From positions 119,193,135 through 119,257,134 of the forward strand of contig NC_080172.1 of NCBI RefSeq assembly GCF_950295315.1: a DNA stretch of 64,000 nt. Direction: 5' to 3'. A program made the position numbers and the translations under genes. This document shows positions 34,997 to 45,200 of the stretch, piece after piece (the stretch's first letter is position 1; every line of letters starts with the position of its first letter). The DNA is from Erinaceus europaeus. Taxonomy: Eukaryota; Chordata; Mammalia; Eulipotyphla; Erinaceidae. The notes beneath the pieces were generated by a model, which saw only the letters and a list, made by a program, of their open reading frames with translations, made no database searches and was not told the DNA's origin.

Positions 34997-35324
34997 AGAG
35001 TCTGCCAGAGGGGGCGGGTGGTGGCGCAGCAGGTTAAGCACAGGTGGCGCAAAGCACAAGGACCGGCTAAGGTTCCCGGTTCGAGCCCCTGGCTCCCCAC
35101 CTGCAGGTCTGCAGGTGTCTGTCCTTTTCTCCCCCTCTGTCTTCCCATCCTCTCTCCATTTCTCTGTCCTATCCAACAACGACATCAATAACAACAATAA
35201 TAACCAACAGGGCAACAAAAGGGGAAAAAATGGCCTCCAGGAGCAGTGGATTCATAGTGCAGGCACCAAGTCACAGCAATAACCCAGGAGGCAAACTAAT
35301 AATAATAATGAGAGTCTGGCAGAG
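34997..35324 (+). mobile_element. ~300 bp SINE with target-site duplication
   Basis: The body (35011-35310) starts GGGGCGGGTGGTGGCGCAGC, has the B box GGTTCGAGCCC and runs through ACAACGACATCAATAACAAC. It ends with the long tail GGAGCAGTGGATTCATAGTG and AATAATAAT. The duplication AGAGTCTGCCAGAG occurs at 34997-35010 and, with one mismatch, at 35311-35324. Confidence 0.95.
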
Positions 35325-36080
35325 CCAGGAGGGAAGTGGTGCCCAGCCCTCAGGAGTGGGGGCACAGCGCCACCTGGAGGCGCCGGTGGAAACCGCCGCC
35401 CGAGGAAGAAGCCTGGCAGCCTCCCAGGGAGAGGCAGCCCAGCCCAGAGGCAGCCCGCACCCACTCTGCCGACCGCGTGTGGGGAGAGGTCAGCAGCATC
35501 GGCCCTCGCCACAGCTCAGGGTCCCGTCTTGGAGGATTCAGATGTTGAGGATCAGGTCTGGGCAGCCCTTCTGCCGGTGCCAGTGTGGATTCTGCCCTCA
35601 GGGCCCTCTTCTTCCTCGGAGGGGCCGCCTGGCTCCTGGGGGCACGTGGCAGGAGCAGCCGGGACACCAGAGATGGGCTGAGTTAATGGACAGATGGGCA
35701 GATGGACTGTCCCCACCCTGAGTTCTGGGACGTCCTGAAGCTGCAGCGGGCAGCGTCTGCTGGGGAGCATCCTCCAACAGCACCCGCAAGCTCTCGCCTG
35801 ACCGCCTGCTGTCCTACAGAGGAGCCCCTTGGGGCCGAGCGGCCCGTCAGCTTGTGGCCGACTTGCTCTTCCTGCAGAGAGACTCGGTTCATCAGAGATC
35901 CTGTCCCCGTGCCAGCCACCTGCCACCGTGAGCAGACTCTGCCCGTCAGCAGCTGTGGACGTGCCACTGGCGCCCAGCTTCCCTACGTGAATCCACCATC
36001 ATGGCTCCTGGGTCCTGCGAGGGGCCCTTCCCCTTGTCCCTGACGCCAAAGTTTGGTTTTTATCTCTAGTTCAGAAATCG
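35325..36080. other. Unannotated GC-rich sequence
   Basis: About 750 bp with overlapping frames on both strands and no recognisable exon or repeat. Confidence 0.45.
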
Positions 36081-36278
36081 AGGGGGCGGGTGGCCATGGC
36101 TCGCCTGGTTAAGCACACATATGGCAGGGCACAAGGCCCCAGGCTGGAGCCCCCGGCCCCACCTTCAGGGGAAGCTGCTTCACGGTGGTGAAGCAGGGCT
36201 GCAGGTGTCTGTCTCTCCCTCTTCCATCCCAGTCTCTGCCTCTAGCTAATAAATCCGTAAGAAACCATCTCTAAAAAG
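36081..36278 (+). mobile_element. ~200 bp SINE
   Basis: Head AGGGGGCGGGTGGCCATGGC, then GGTTAAGCACACATATGGCA, CTTCACGGTGGTGAAGCAGG and a CTAATAAATCCG tail. Confidence 0.85.
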
Positions 36279-36544
36279 CCGACTTCTGCGGGCAGCACCC
36301 GCACTCGGCATCCACCCCCTGCACGCCCACCGGGAGGAACCTCGGCTTCTGGAGTCAGTGCCGGTGCTCTGACCCAGGCTTTCAGACGCGGCACACCTGA
36401 CCTGTTCCTGTTTTCAGATAGACAGAGAGGCAGAGAGAGGGCGAACAAGACCACACACAGCTCCCTTCAACACGGAGCGGGTGAACTCAGACCTGGGTCA
36501 CAGTCCTGGCAAAGCAGCCTTCCTTAAAAATAACGGGAATACAG
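36279..36544. other. Unannotated sequence, possible old SINE remnant
   Basis: Contains GATAGACAGAGAGGCAGAGA followed by GAACTCAGACCTGGGTCAC, order and content like a very degraded minus-strand SINE. Not certain. Confidence 0.3.
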
Positions 36545-36738
36545 GTCCAGTGACGCCATGAGGCGTGCCACGGCCGCTGCTCCCTTCAGGAGGCTGGCAG
36601 CACACACCCGCACTGTGCTTACTCGCCTGGCAGGAGGGGAGCTGGGGGAGAGGCACCAGCAGCTCTGCTCCCCCTCAGTGGGAACCCCGGGTTTGAACCT
36701 GGGCACACGCTCCACCGGGTGTGCCGCCACCCGGCCCC
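36545..36738 (-). mobile_element. Degraded ~200 bp SINE
   Basis: GAGGCACCAGCAGCTCTGCT, GGTTTGAACCTGGGCACAC and CCGCCACCCGGCCCC give the inverted middle, B-box region and head. Confidence 0.65.
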
Positions 36739-37644
36739 AAGGGGCACCTTCACACACCGCAGGGTTCCTAAGACTTGGTGCAGAGCACGGCAGGACAGAC
36801 GACCGGCCCTCGCAGGCTATCGGAACAGCTCAGAGCCTCCTGTCAGGCTGGGAGCCTGCGCCCTTTGCCGCACTCTCGACCGGGGGACTCAGAAGGGTGC
36901 CGTGCCAAAGGCCCCTGGGGCCGACGTTCCTCACGAGGTGCCCTGGATTATCCTAGTGGGGCAGGAGCGGGAAGGCAGGTTCATTCAGAAACAGGATGGG
37001 TAGCCCGACGCCTGTGGCGGCCTGGCCCTCGGCTCAGAGAACTGCATGACATCTCCCCCCACCGCCACCCCCGTTTCTGGAACCCTCTGAGGAAGAGCCC
37101 GAGAAGCTCGGGACCACAGACGGGCGCCTCTTCTTCTGATACTTTCCAGATGAGAGTTCTGTGCCTGCAGAGGCCAAAGTAAGACAGCCCTTGCTGTCAG
37201 AAGGCTCAGAGCTTTTTTCTGAATTTTTGTCGGCATCTCGAGAGGGACCCCATCACTCCTGGTGGACTCTCTCCCCTCGTTCGTTTCGGACGCCCGCTTC
37301 ACGAGGCTCCCCACCTCGTGCGGCACTCCTGCCTACGTCACCTGGCACGCAGGGTCTCTGAGACTCAGTGCGGACCGCAGCGGGACCAGGTGGCCAGCCC
37401 CTCACAGGGCTGAGTCCCCCGCAGTCCTCGCCGTTTCCGTGCTCTCTGCTCCCTCTCTGGACTTGGCTCCTGAGCCGAGCTCATATTAAAGTCAAGTACA
37501 GCATCTAGCAAAGCAGTTAGTACTCAGACAGTTTTTAATGACAGTTTTTACATTTATTTTCTCATCACTCCCATCACCAAAGGTCTGTGTCCCCAACCCC
37601 CGTAGATAACCACTCTGGTTCTCAGTCTTGGAAGGAAGTTGACA
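36739..37644. other. Unannotated sequence downstream of MUL1
   Basis: About 900 bp with no recognised gene. A minus-strand AATAAA (plus TTTATT, 37554-37559) lies near its right end and could serve MUL1. Confidence 0.4.
37554..37559 (-). promoter_or_regulatory. Candidate MUL1 polyadenylation signal
   Basis: AATAAA on the minus strand about 910 bp beyond the MUL1 stop. It lies outside the SINE at 37645-37853, whose tail contains other AATAAA copies. A 3' UTR of this order fits the family, but transcript evidence is absent. Confidence 0.25.
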
Positions 37645-37853
37645 TTTTTTTTTAATCTTTATTTATTTGTTGGATAGAGACAGCCAGAAATTAAGACAGA
37701 AGAGGGAGACAGAAAGGGAGGGAGACAGAGAGGCACCTGCAGCCCTGCTTCACCACTCACAAAGCCTTCCCCCTGCAGGTGGGGGCCGGGGGCTCAAACC
37801 CGGGTCTTTGCGCACTCTTCACCTGCTTCACTGAGCTCCCTCCACCAGGCCCC
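37645..37853 (-). mobile_element. ~200 bp SINE
   Basis: TTTTTTTTTAATCTTTATTT tail, CACCTGCAGCCCTGCTTCAC, GGGGGCTCAAACCCGGGTC and a CACCAGGCCCC head. It may lie in the MUL1 3' UTR. Confidence 0.9.
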
Positions 37854-38068
37854 AAGGACTCTCCTCCTCTTCCTCGCTGCAGACTCTGCATCTGCCCTGG
37901 AACTCAACCCCATGGCGACCGTCCTCTCCACCACTGCATTTCCTGCCATCCCCCGCGCCGCGCCCACCCCCTCACGGGACACCCACTGCCCCTGCTTGGG
38001 ACGCGGGAAACCCCAAGACCGCCCTTAGCTAGGCTGAGTGTGCGACCGCCACATCCCTAAGCTGAGCT

Positions 38069-38137
38069 GGAGAAGGTGAAGGTGAAGGTGAAGGTGAAGG
38101 TGAAGGTGAAGGTGAAGGTGAAGGTGAAGGTGAAGGC
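38069..38137. repeat. (AAGGTG)n hexamer repeat, ~11 copies
   Basis: Perfect GAAGGTGAAGGTG run, 336 bp beyond the MUL1 stop. In the MUL1 sense it reads (CACCTT)n and would be within the 3' UTR if transcription continues that far. Confidence 0.97.
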
Positions 38138-38472
38138 AGAGAAAAGCTGGCAGGACCTCTCCGGAGGCAGCTCTGCAGGGCGACTCTGCCCGCTGCAGGC
38201 TCCACGTCACCAGGAGGGACCAGAAGACACAGGCTGAGGAGCTGGAGCTCGCGGGTTTGGCATCTACGCTACGTGGCGAGGTCTCTCGGGCGACGCCCCG
38301 CTCACCCCAAGGGAACCCTGACGCCCCCCGGGGTGCCGCCGGAGGGGAGAGCCGGGCAATCCCACCCCAACCCCGGAGGGGAGTCGACCCCCCGCCACCC
38401 CGCCACGGGCCTGGGGGTCAGAGTCCCCCGAGGGGCAGGGGTCCTCCCCGCGTCTGCCGTGGGGCCCAGGCG

Positions 38473-39202
38473 CTAGCTGCTGTACAGGGGGACCACCCGA
38501 GTGATGCCCCGTCTGCAGATGGGGCACCGCTTGGGCTCGGGCAGGGCGCGGTAGCACTCGGCGCAGGAGCAGACGTGGCCACACTCCAGAAACACGCAGG
38601 ACTTGAAGCTGCTCAGGCACACGACGCACGTGCCCCTGAGGCCCTCCCTGTCCTCGGGCTGCGCCCGGCTCAGCAGCTGGGCCTCGCGCTCCCGGAACTC
38701 ATCCTCCATCTGCTGGAGGCGCCGGCGCTCTCGCCGCCGCAGGTGCTGCCGGTGCAGGAGGAGCAAGAGGGCGGCGCAGGTGGCCAGGCCGGCGGCGAGC
38801 GTCAGCGCCTTCCAGAGCCGCGCGCTGGACTCCTGCCCGTGCAGCAGGCTGTCGAAGTCCCGGCCGCTCAGGTAGTAGCGCAGGCCCTGCTTGGGGGGCT
38901 GCAGGCGCACGCAGCTGCTGTCCAGGACCAGCTCGCCCACCCCCGTGAGGACGGCCCCCACCTTGAGCAGCTCCTCCGTCTCCTGGACGCCCTTGGGTCG
39001 CTCGCCGCTGATGTAGTGGCCCAGGACGTCGGTGAAGGACTGGACGGAGGGGTGGAACTTCTCGTAGACGGTCTCCAGGCCCAGATCCAGCGCGTCCAGG
39101 GGCCTCAGCACCCGCACGGCCACGGCCACGCCGTCCTCGTGGGGCACCAGGTCAAAGGGCACCGTGTTGGTCCTCTGGTGAATGATCTTGGAGTAGTCGT
39201 TC
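38473..39202 (-). CDS. MUL1: MUL1 coding exon 4 (last, with second membrane segment and RING)
   Basis: The acceptor is CTCAG|GAACGAC and completes the split Trp codon. It encodes NDYSKIIHQRTNTVPF and the rest to VVPLYSS, stop TAG at 38475-38473. It contains HPSVQSFTDVLGHYISGERP, membrane segment 239-259 (LWKALTLAAGLATCA..) and the RING. An antisense open frame covers the same DNA (plus, 38257-39468) and is a shadow of this GC-rich exon. Confidence 0.97.
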
Positions 39203-42200
39203 CTGAGGCGGTGAGAGAACTCGGGTCAGACGGACACCGGCACGCCGGGGGCGGGGGGACTGTCGGGTCTCAGGGTGCCGAGGGGCACGCGGGGTCCCCT
39301 CCACCATGCAGCCTCCCTGACCGCTTCAGCACAGGCACCAGTTGCCAGGAGTTGAGAGCAGCTACCACTGCGCAACCCCCCCAGGCGTCCAAGGCAGCAC
39401 CACCTGCCTTCCAGACTGAACCGGCTGCTCCCCCCAGAGGGGCCTTCGTCTGCGCCAGCTTTTGGTGACTGGGAGGCAGCTCCAAAGGATTTCTGCCTTT
39501 ACGACAAAAGGGCCAAAGAGCAGTGAGGGCTCCTTTCACAGGGAGCCAGTAGCTGGGAGGCAGCTGCCCCAAGAAGTGAGCGCACCAGCAGGCCCCTTCC
39601 CGGGGAATCCCAGGCCAACCTGGCCCTGGCCCAGGGGCACTTGCAAACACTTTCTTCCTAAATTCTCCCACCAGCAAAAAGATTACAACTTGCTGAAGGT
39701 TCAGATAGTGCTACCACTTTTTTTTTTTAGCAAGGATGTTCTTAAGTGTTTTATTTATTTCGTATTAACGAGAAAGGAGGAGGAACAGAGCACGAGAATG
39801 AGCTGTGCTCCGTGCACAGACCACCAGCTGTCTGCAGCCATAGAGGGTCTCTAACTAAAGTGGGCGCTGTTCAGTAGACGGCATTAATGCACACCTGACG
39901 GAGCCGAGCAGCGTGTGGACGGGCCTCCCGTGCGGGAGGAGAGCAAAGCAGACGCTGACTCTGCTGACCGCAACGTTCCTTTGCTGCAGTGGCCCGGAGC
40001 CAGCCCTCGGCTGTCCAAGCTGTGCAGAGCAACCTCTGCTGACTTAACGTCGGCGGCCAGGCAGCGGTGCCCCCGGTGAGCACAGGGACCCGGCTTCGTG
40101 AGTGGTGAAGCTGTGCTGTGGGTGTCTCTCTGTCTCTACCTCCCTCTTCTCTCTGTCCCACCAAATAAAAAGAAGAAATATGCATAAAATTTAAGTCAGA
40201 AACTCAGAAGTCCACTAGGATTCACAGGAATTCACAGGAAAGCTGGTGATCTGTGCAACGGCATGAAGTCATTCTAGCAGACCCCGACACAGAGCCCAGG
40301 AGGCAGCCCGGCAGCTGAGCTCTGGACTTAAACACGAGGCCCCAAGTTCACCCAGGCACACGTGCCAGAGTGCTGCTCTGGCCGGCCGGGCCGCATCCAT
40401 CTAGTTCACGAGTCACAGAAGGTAAAAAACTTTACTCATGCACGACCCTCAAACTTTGATGGACAAGCCAAAAGTCCCCTGCTCGAAGCCCGGAAGCCCG
40501 GGGCACCTGGAGTGGGGCCCAGACGTCTGCACTTGGATGGGCTGTCTGAGGCCTCAGGTCAAGCAGCAGGACCTTCCCTCTGGGCTGGACAGACGGCACC
40601 AGCTGCAGAGCACACAGGGTGTCAGTCTCTCCCTCCCACTCTCAGCACGCACTTCATCTCTTCTTCTGCTTTTTTAAAAATATTTTTATTTATTGTATAG
40701 AGACAGGGAGAAGTTGAGAGGGGAGAGGGAGATAGAGAGGGAGAGAGACAGAGACACCTGCAGCCCTGCCTCACCACTCGTGAAGCTCTCCACCCTGCAG
40801 CTGGAGGCCGGGGGCTGGGGGTCCTTGCACACTGCGATGTGAGCGCTTACGCAGGCGTGCCACCTGGCCCTGAGTGCTGTTTCTAAGGAGAAGAACGTAG
40901 CTTTGAGGGAGGACTCCTGCCCGTCCCGTCTCCAGGCACACACTGGAGACATGGAAGCCAGGCTGCCGGTGCCCGGGGAAGGTGCCTACCAGAGGTGGGT
41001 TGTCCGGTTCCAGACCATCTTGTGCTCCTGCAGCGTCAGCCGCTGGACCACACCCTCGCAGTTCTCCACAAACTGGCTGTTGAGAGTGTCCTTAACAGGC
41101 CGGACAGCTCCTAAATGCAAACAGACCACTGCATTTCTGACACCCACTCTGCTCTTTCCTTGACAGCAATTCAGTTTTTCTTTTCAGTTCGAGCTAGTTT
41201 AACTAATCAGTCAAAACGATGGAACCGTTGCCACCCCAAGTTATGTATCATGGGTACTTAACCCCAACTTGATACAAATCACATTTCGGGTTACAAGAAC
41301 CCTAAAAAGCTGGAATTCTAGAGATGAGTGAGAGGTTCAGAAAAATGGGGGAACGCTCACGCAGCAACAACACGTCACCTTCTGGACACCGAGTCCCAGG
41401 TCCGAGTCCCGGCCCCTGGCAGCAGCCCACCTCCCTCCACGCCAAGGAGACACACCTTCGATGACAGCGTAGGGCACACATTTTCCCGGAGCTTCAGAGA
41501 GGACGGTCATTAAGTCTTCACCCAAGTGGACTCTTCGAGCTCCCTGAAAACAGACAAACAGCTGCTGACCCCTTGCTGGAGTCTGAGAGCAAAGGGGAGA
41601 ACATGCCGCAGGGACCCACAGGCAGGCAGAAGACTGACGAATGCCAGACGCCCTGTGCCCTGTGAGGCCTGTGACCTGCTGACAGAGAGGAGGGACACAC
41701 AGCGTCTGAGGCCTGTGACCTGCTGACAGAGAGGAGGGACACACAGCGTCTGAGGCCTGTGACCTGCTGACAGAGAGGAGGGACACACAGCGTCTGAGGC
41801 CTGTGACCTGCTGACAGAGAGGAGGGACACACAGCGTCTGAGGCCTGTGACCTGCTGACAGAGAGGAGGGACACACAGCGTCTGAGGCCTGTGACCTGCT
41901 GACAGAGAGGAGGGACACACAGCGTCTGAGGCCTGTGACCTGCTGACAGAGAAGAGGGACACACAGCGTCTGAGGCCTGTGACCTGCTGACAGAGAGGAG
42001 GGACACACAGCGTCTGAGGCCTGTGACCTGCTGACAGAGAGGAGGGACACACAGCGTCTGAGGCCTGTGACCTGCTGACAGAGAGGAGGGACACACAGCG
42101 TCTCTCTGGCACATGCTCTGCCAGGAACTGAACTCGGGACCTCATACTTGAGGATCCAACACGAGTTTTTCCCAAATATGACAGAGAGAAATTGAGAGGG

Positions 42201-45200
42201 GAGTGAAAGGCAGAGGGAAGAGAGCGCGAAACCCGCAGGGTCCTCACTCATGGGAAACGTTCGCTCAGCCGAGGGCACCACTGCCCCGCCCAACACCTAG
42301 CCAGCCACAGCCACGCCGGGCCACAGCACCCTCCTCGTGCCCAAGCCTGTCTGGAAGTCCCACCCGGACGGCCAGGTGCTGGTGCTGACGCAGAGGCAAA
42401 GGCGGAGCGTCCAGTGGGACCCCCAGTTCAGCCCCCAGCAGGAGCCACGATGGTGCTCTGGCTCTCCGGCCTCCCTCAGAAACACAGCCGTCTTCAGGAA
42501 GGCCGCCCACAGAAAGGGCGTCCGCGGACAGCCTCTCCAGGGACCGAGACACACCCTCTCCGTTAAGCCTCGCTGGATAAGCCTGAGAGGCGCAAACGGT
42601 GTCCAAGCCAGAGGAGCCCTCGCAGGGTCACACCGGTCACGCGACAGGGCCCGGCGGCTGTTTCTGTCGCCAGCCGCGCGCTGTGCACGGCGATCGTGGG
42701 ACTTCGGCTTCGGGGCCAGGCCGCGGCCGGTGCCAAGCTCCGTCTGCCAGTTACTGGAGCCGGGCGGCTCTGGTGACCGCAGCAGCGTAAGGGACAAGCA
42801 CAGTGACGTTCCTCGCTCGGGAGGAGGAAGCCAGCGTCCACAGAAAGCTCTGGGGCGGCCCGAGCACCTGGCCTTTCGTGCCCCCCAACAATAAATCAAC
42901 TAGTTTCAAAGTGAGGGAGAGGCAGGCGGTGGCTCACGCGGCAGAGACCCGGGTTCGAGCCGCTGGTGCCCCTGCAGGGAGAACTTCGTGAGCAGTGGGC
43001 AGAGTTGCAGGCTCTGTCTGTCTGTGTCTGTCTATCCCCCAGTGGGGTCGGCACTCGGCCCCAGTGACTTCCCTGTGGGCAGCCCGGGCGGGCGCAGGGG
43101 GCAGCTCAGCAGGCAGAGTGCACGCGTCACCACGCGGCGCTCACGGGAGTCTGGCCGCTCTCCTGCCCTGCCTTTCCCTCTTCCCCCCATTCTGAACGTG
43201 CGGTCACAGCTGCCAGCGGGCGACGGGGTGCTGGGTGCACAGGAAGGACTCCGACTTCACAGCTCGCGGAAACGGCTCGGCTCTGCGGAGCAGACTGGGG
43301 CCATGGCTGTCCCCGTCCCGACGGCGGCCCTCCAGCTCGGCCTGTCCCGAGGAGGCCCAGGACCCTCCGTGAGTGCCGTGGCAGGGAGGGTACAGGTAAG
43401 GCCAGGCAGGCCCGCTCCAGGCAGTGCCTCAGTCTCGCACCCCGACCGGAGAGCCGACCGGGCCAGGCGGGAAGGGCTGAATCGACGCGTGGTCAGTGGA
43501 CCCCCTGCACGGAGCCAGCTGGCGGCTGGGGTCTGCGCTTTGTCAGTCGAGTCTATGTTTCTCACGGACAGACAGACAGACAGACAGACAGGAACACTGA
43601 TCTGTTCCACCAGACGAGCTTCCGGGGATTAGCCTGTAAGTCCTGTGCTCTACCCACTAGGCAGAAACAAAAAGGAAGAAGCAGGAGCTGAGCAGCGGCA
43701 CAGGCACGGGACTGTCTGTCCTTCTGTCCGTCTGTCCTCAGCGTCCACCCCTCCTACTCCTCCCATCAGCTCATCTTAAAACAGCAAAGCTCATGGCTGG
43801 CACTTCTCTCCTCACTTATCTGTCCCGTCAGGCCGTCAGGAGGGCAGGGACTGCCATCTGTCCGTCCAGCACCAGCCGACATGAGCTCCCTGGCCCGGCT
43901 CCTGGCTCTGTGGCTCCTCCTGGTCCCGTGACTCCTCCTGACTCCTGACTCCTCCTGACTCCCTGGCTCCTCCTGACTCCGCGGCTCCTCCCGACTCCGT
44001 GGCTCCTCCCGGCTCCGTGGCTCCTCAGACTCCGTGGCTCCTCCCGACTCCCGGCTCCTCCCGACTCCGGGGCTCCTCCCGGCTCCGTGGCTCCTCAGAC
44101 TCCGTGGCTCCTCCCGACTCCCGGCTCCTCCCGACACCGTGACTCCTCCTGCTCCATGGCTCCTCCTGACTCCTGGCTCCTCCCGGCTCCCTGGCCCAGC
44201 TCCCGCCGGGGTCCCTCAAGGCCGCAGCACCTGCCCTCGGCTACAAGGGGCCGAGTGGAAGCACGGGTCTCGGGTGGCCCTGAAGCCAGGCGTGGGCGAG
44301 CGCAGGGCCACGGGCTTCGTGTCTGGACCTCTCTACAGACATCTGTCTGTCTGTCGCTGGGCAGAGACGGCGGGTTGATGGGAGACAGAGACCGTGCAGC
44401 ACGGCTCCGCCGCTCCTGAAGCTGCCCCTGCGGGCGGGCCGGGCTCGAACCCGGGGCCATGTGCCCTGTGCGGTGTGCGCTCAACCAGGCGCCACCAGCT
44501 GGCCCGTCCATCATATTTCCTTTCCTCTTTATCTGATAAGACAGAGGGACACAGCGTGGGGAGGACGGACAGGGGGACACGGAGAGGGAAAACAGAGAGA
44601 CACGGAGAGGGGAGGACAGACGGGGGACACGGCAGAGAGGACAGACGGGGGACACAGAGGGAGGACAGACGGGAACACGACGGGAGGACAGACGGGGACA
44701 CAGCAGGGAGGACAGACGGGGACAAGGAGGGGAGGACAGACGGGGACACAGCAGGGAGGACAGACGGGGACACAGCAGGGAGGACAGACGGGGACACAGA
44801 GGGGAGGACAGACGGGGACACAGCAGGGAGGACAGACGGGGACAAGGAGGGGAGGACAGACGGGGACAAGGAGGGGAGGACAGACGGGGACACAGAGGGG
44901 AGGACAGACGGGGGACACGGCCGGAGGACAGACGGGGACACAGAGGGAGGACAGACGGGGACACAAGGGAAGGACAGACGGGGACACAGCAGGGAGGACA
45001 GACGGGGACAAGGAGGGGAGGACAGACGGGGACAAGGAGGGGAGGACAGACGGGGACACAGAGGGGAGGACAGACGGGGGACACGGCCGGAGGACAGGCG
45101 GGGACAAGGAGGGGAGGACAGACGGGGACACAGAGGGGAGGACAGAGGGGGACACAGAGGGGAGGACAGACGGGGACACGGAGGGGAGGACAGACGGGGA

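Larger units (their letters stand above)
39203..40989 (-). other. MUL1: MUL1 intron 3
   Basis: 1787 bp, GT-AG. Contains a poly(T)/A-rich SINE tail remnant near 39718-39850, a SINE fragment at 40045-40190 and a SINE at 40671-40870; otherwise unannotated. Confidence 0.9.

Noticed and set aside
33654..35324. Functional tRNA genes at the SINE heads
   Set aside because: The A and B boxes are present, but the sequences do not fold into a full cloverleaf by eye, and they sit in repeated SINE bodies.
38257..39468. 403-codon plus-strand frame opposite MUL1 exon 4
   Set aside because: It is exactly antisense to the conserved exon and has no recognisable domain; a shadow of GC-rich coding DNA.
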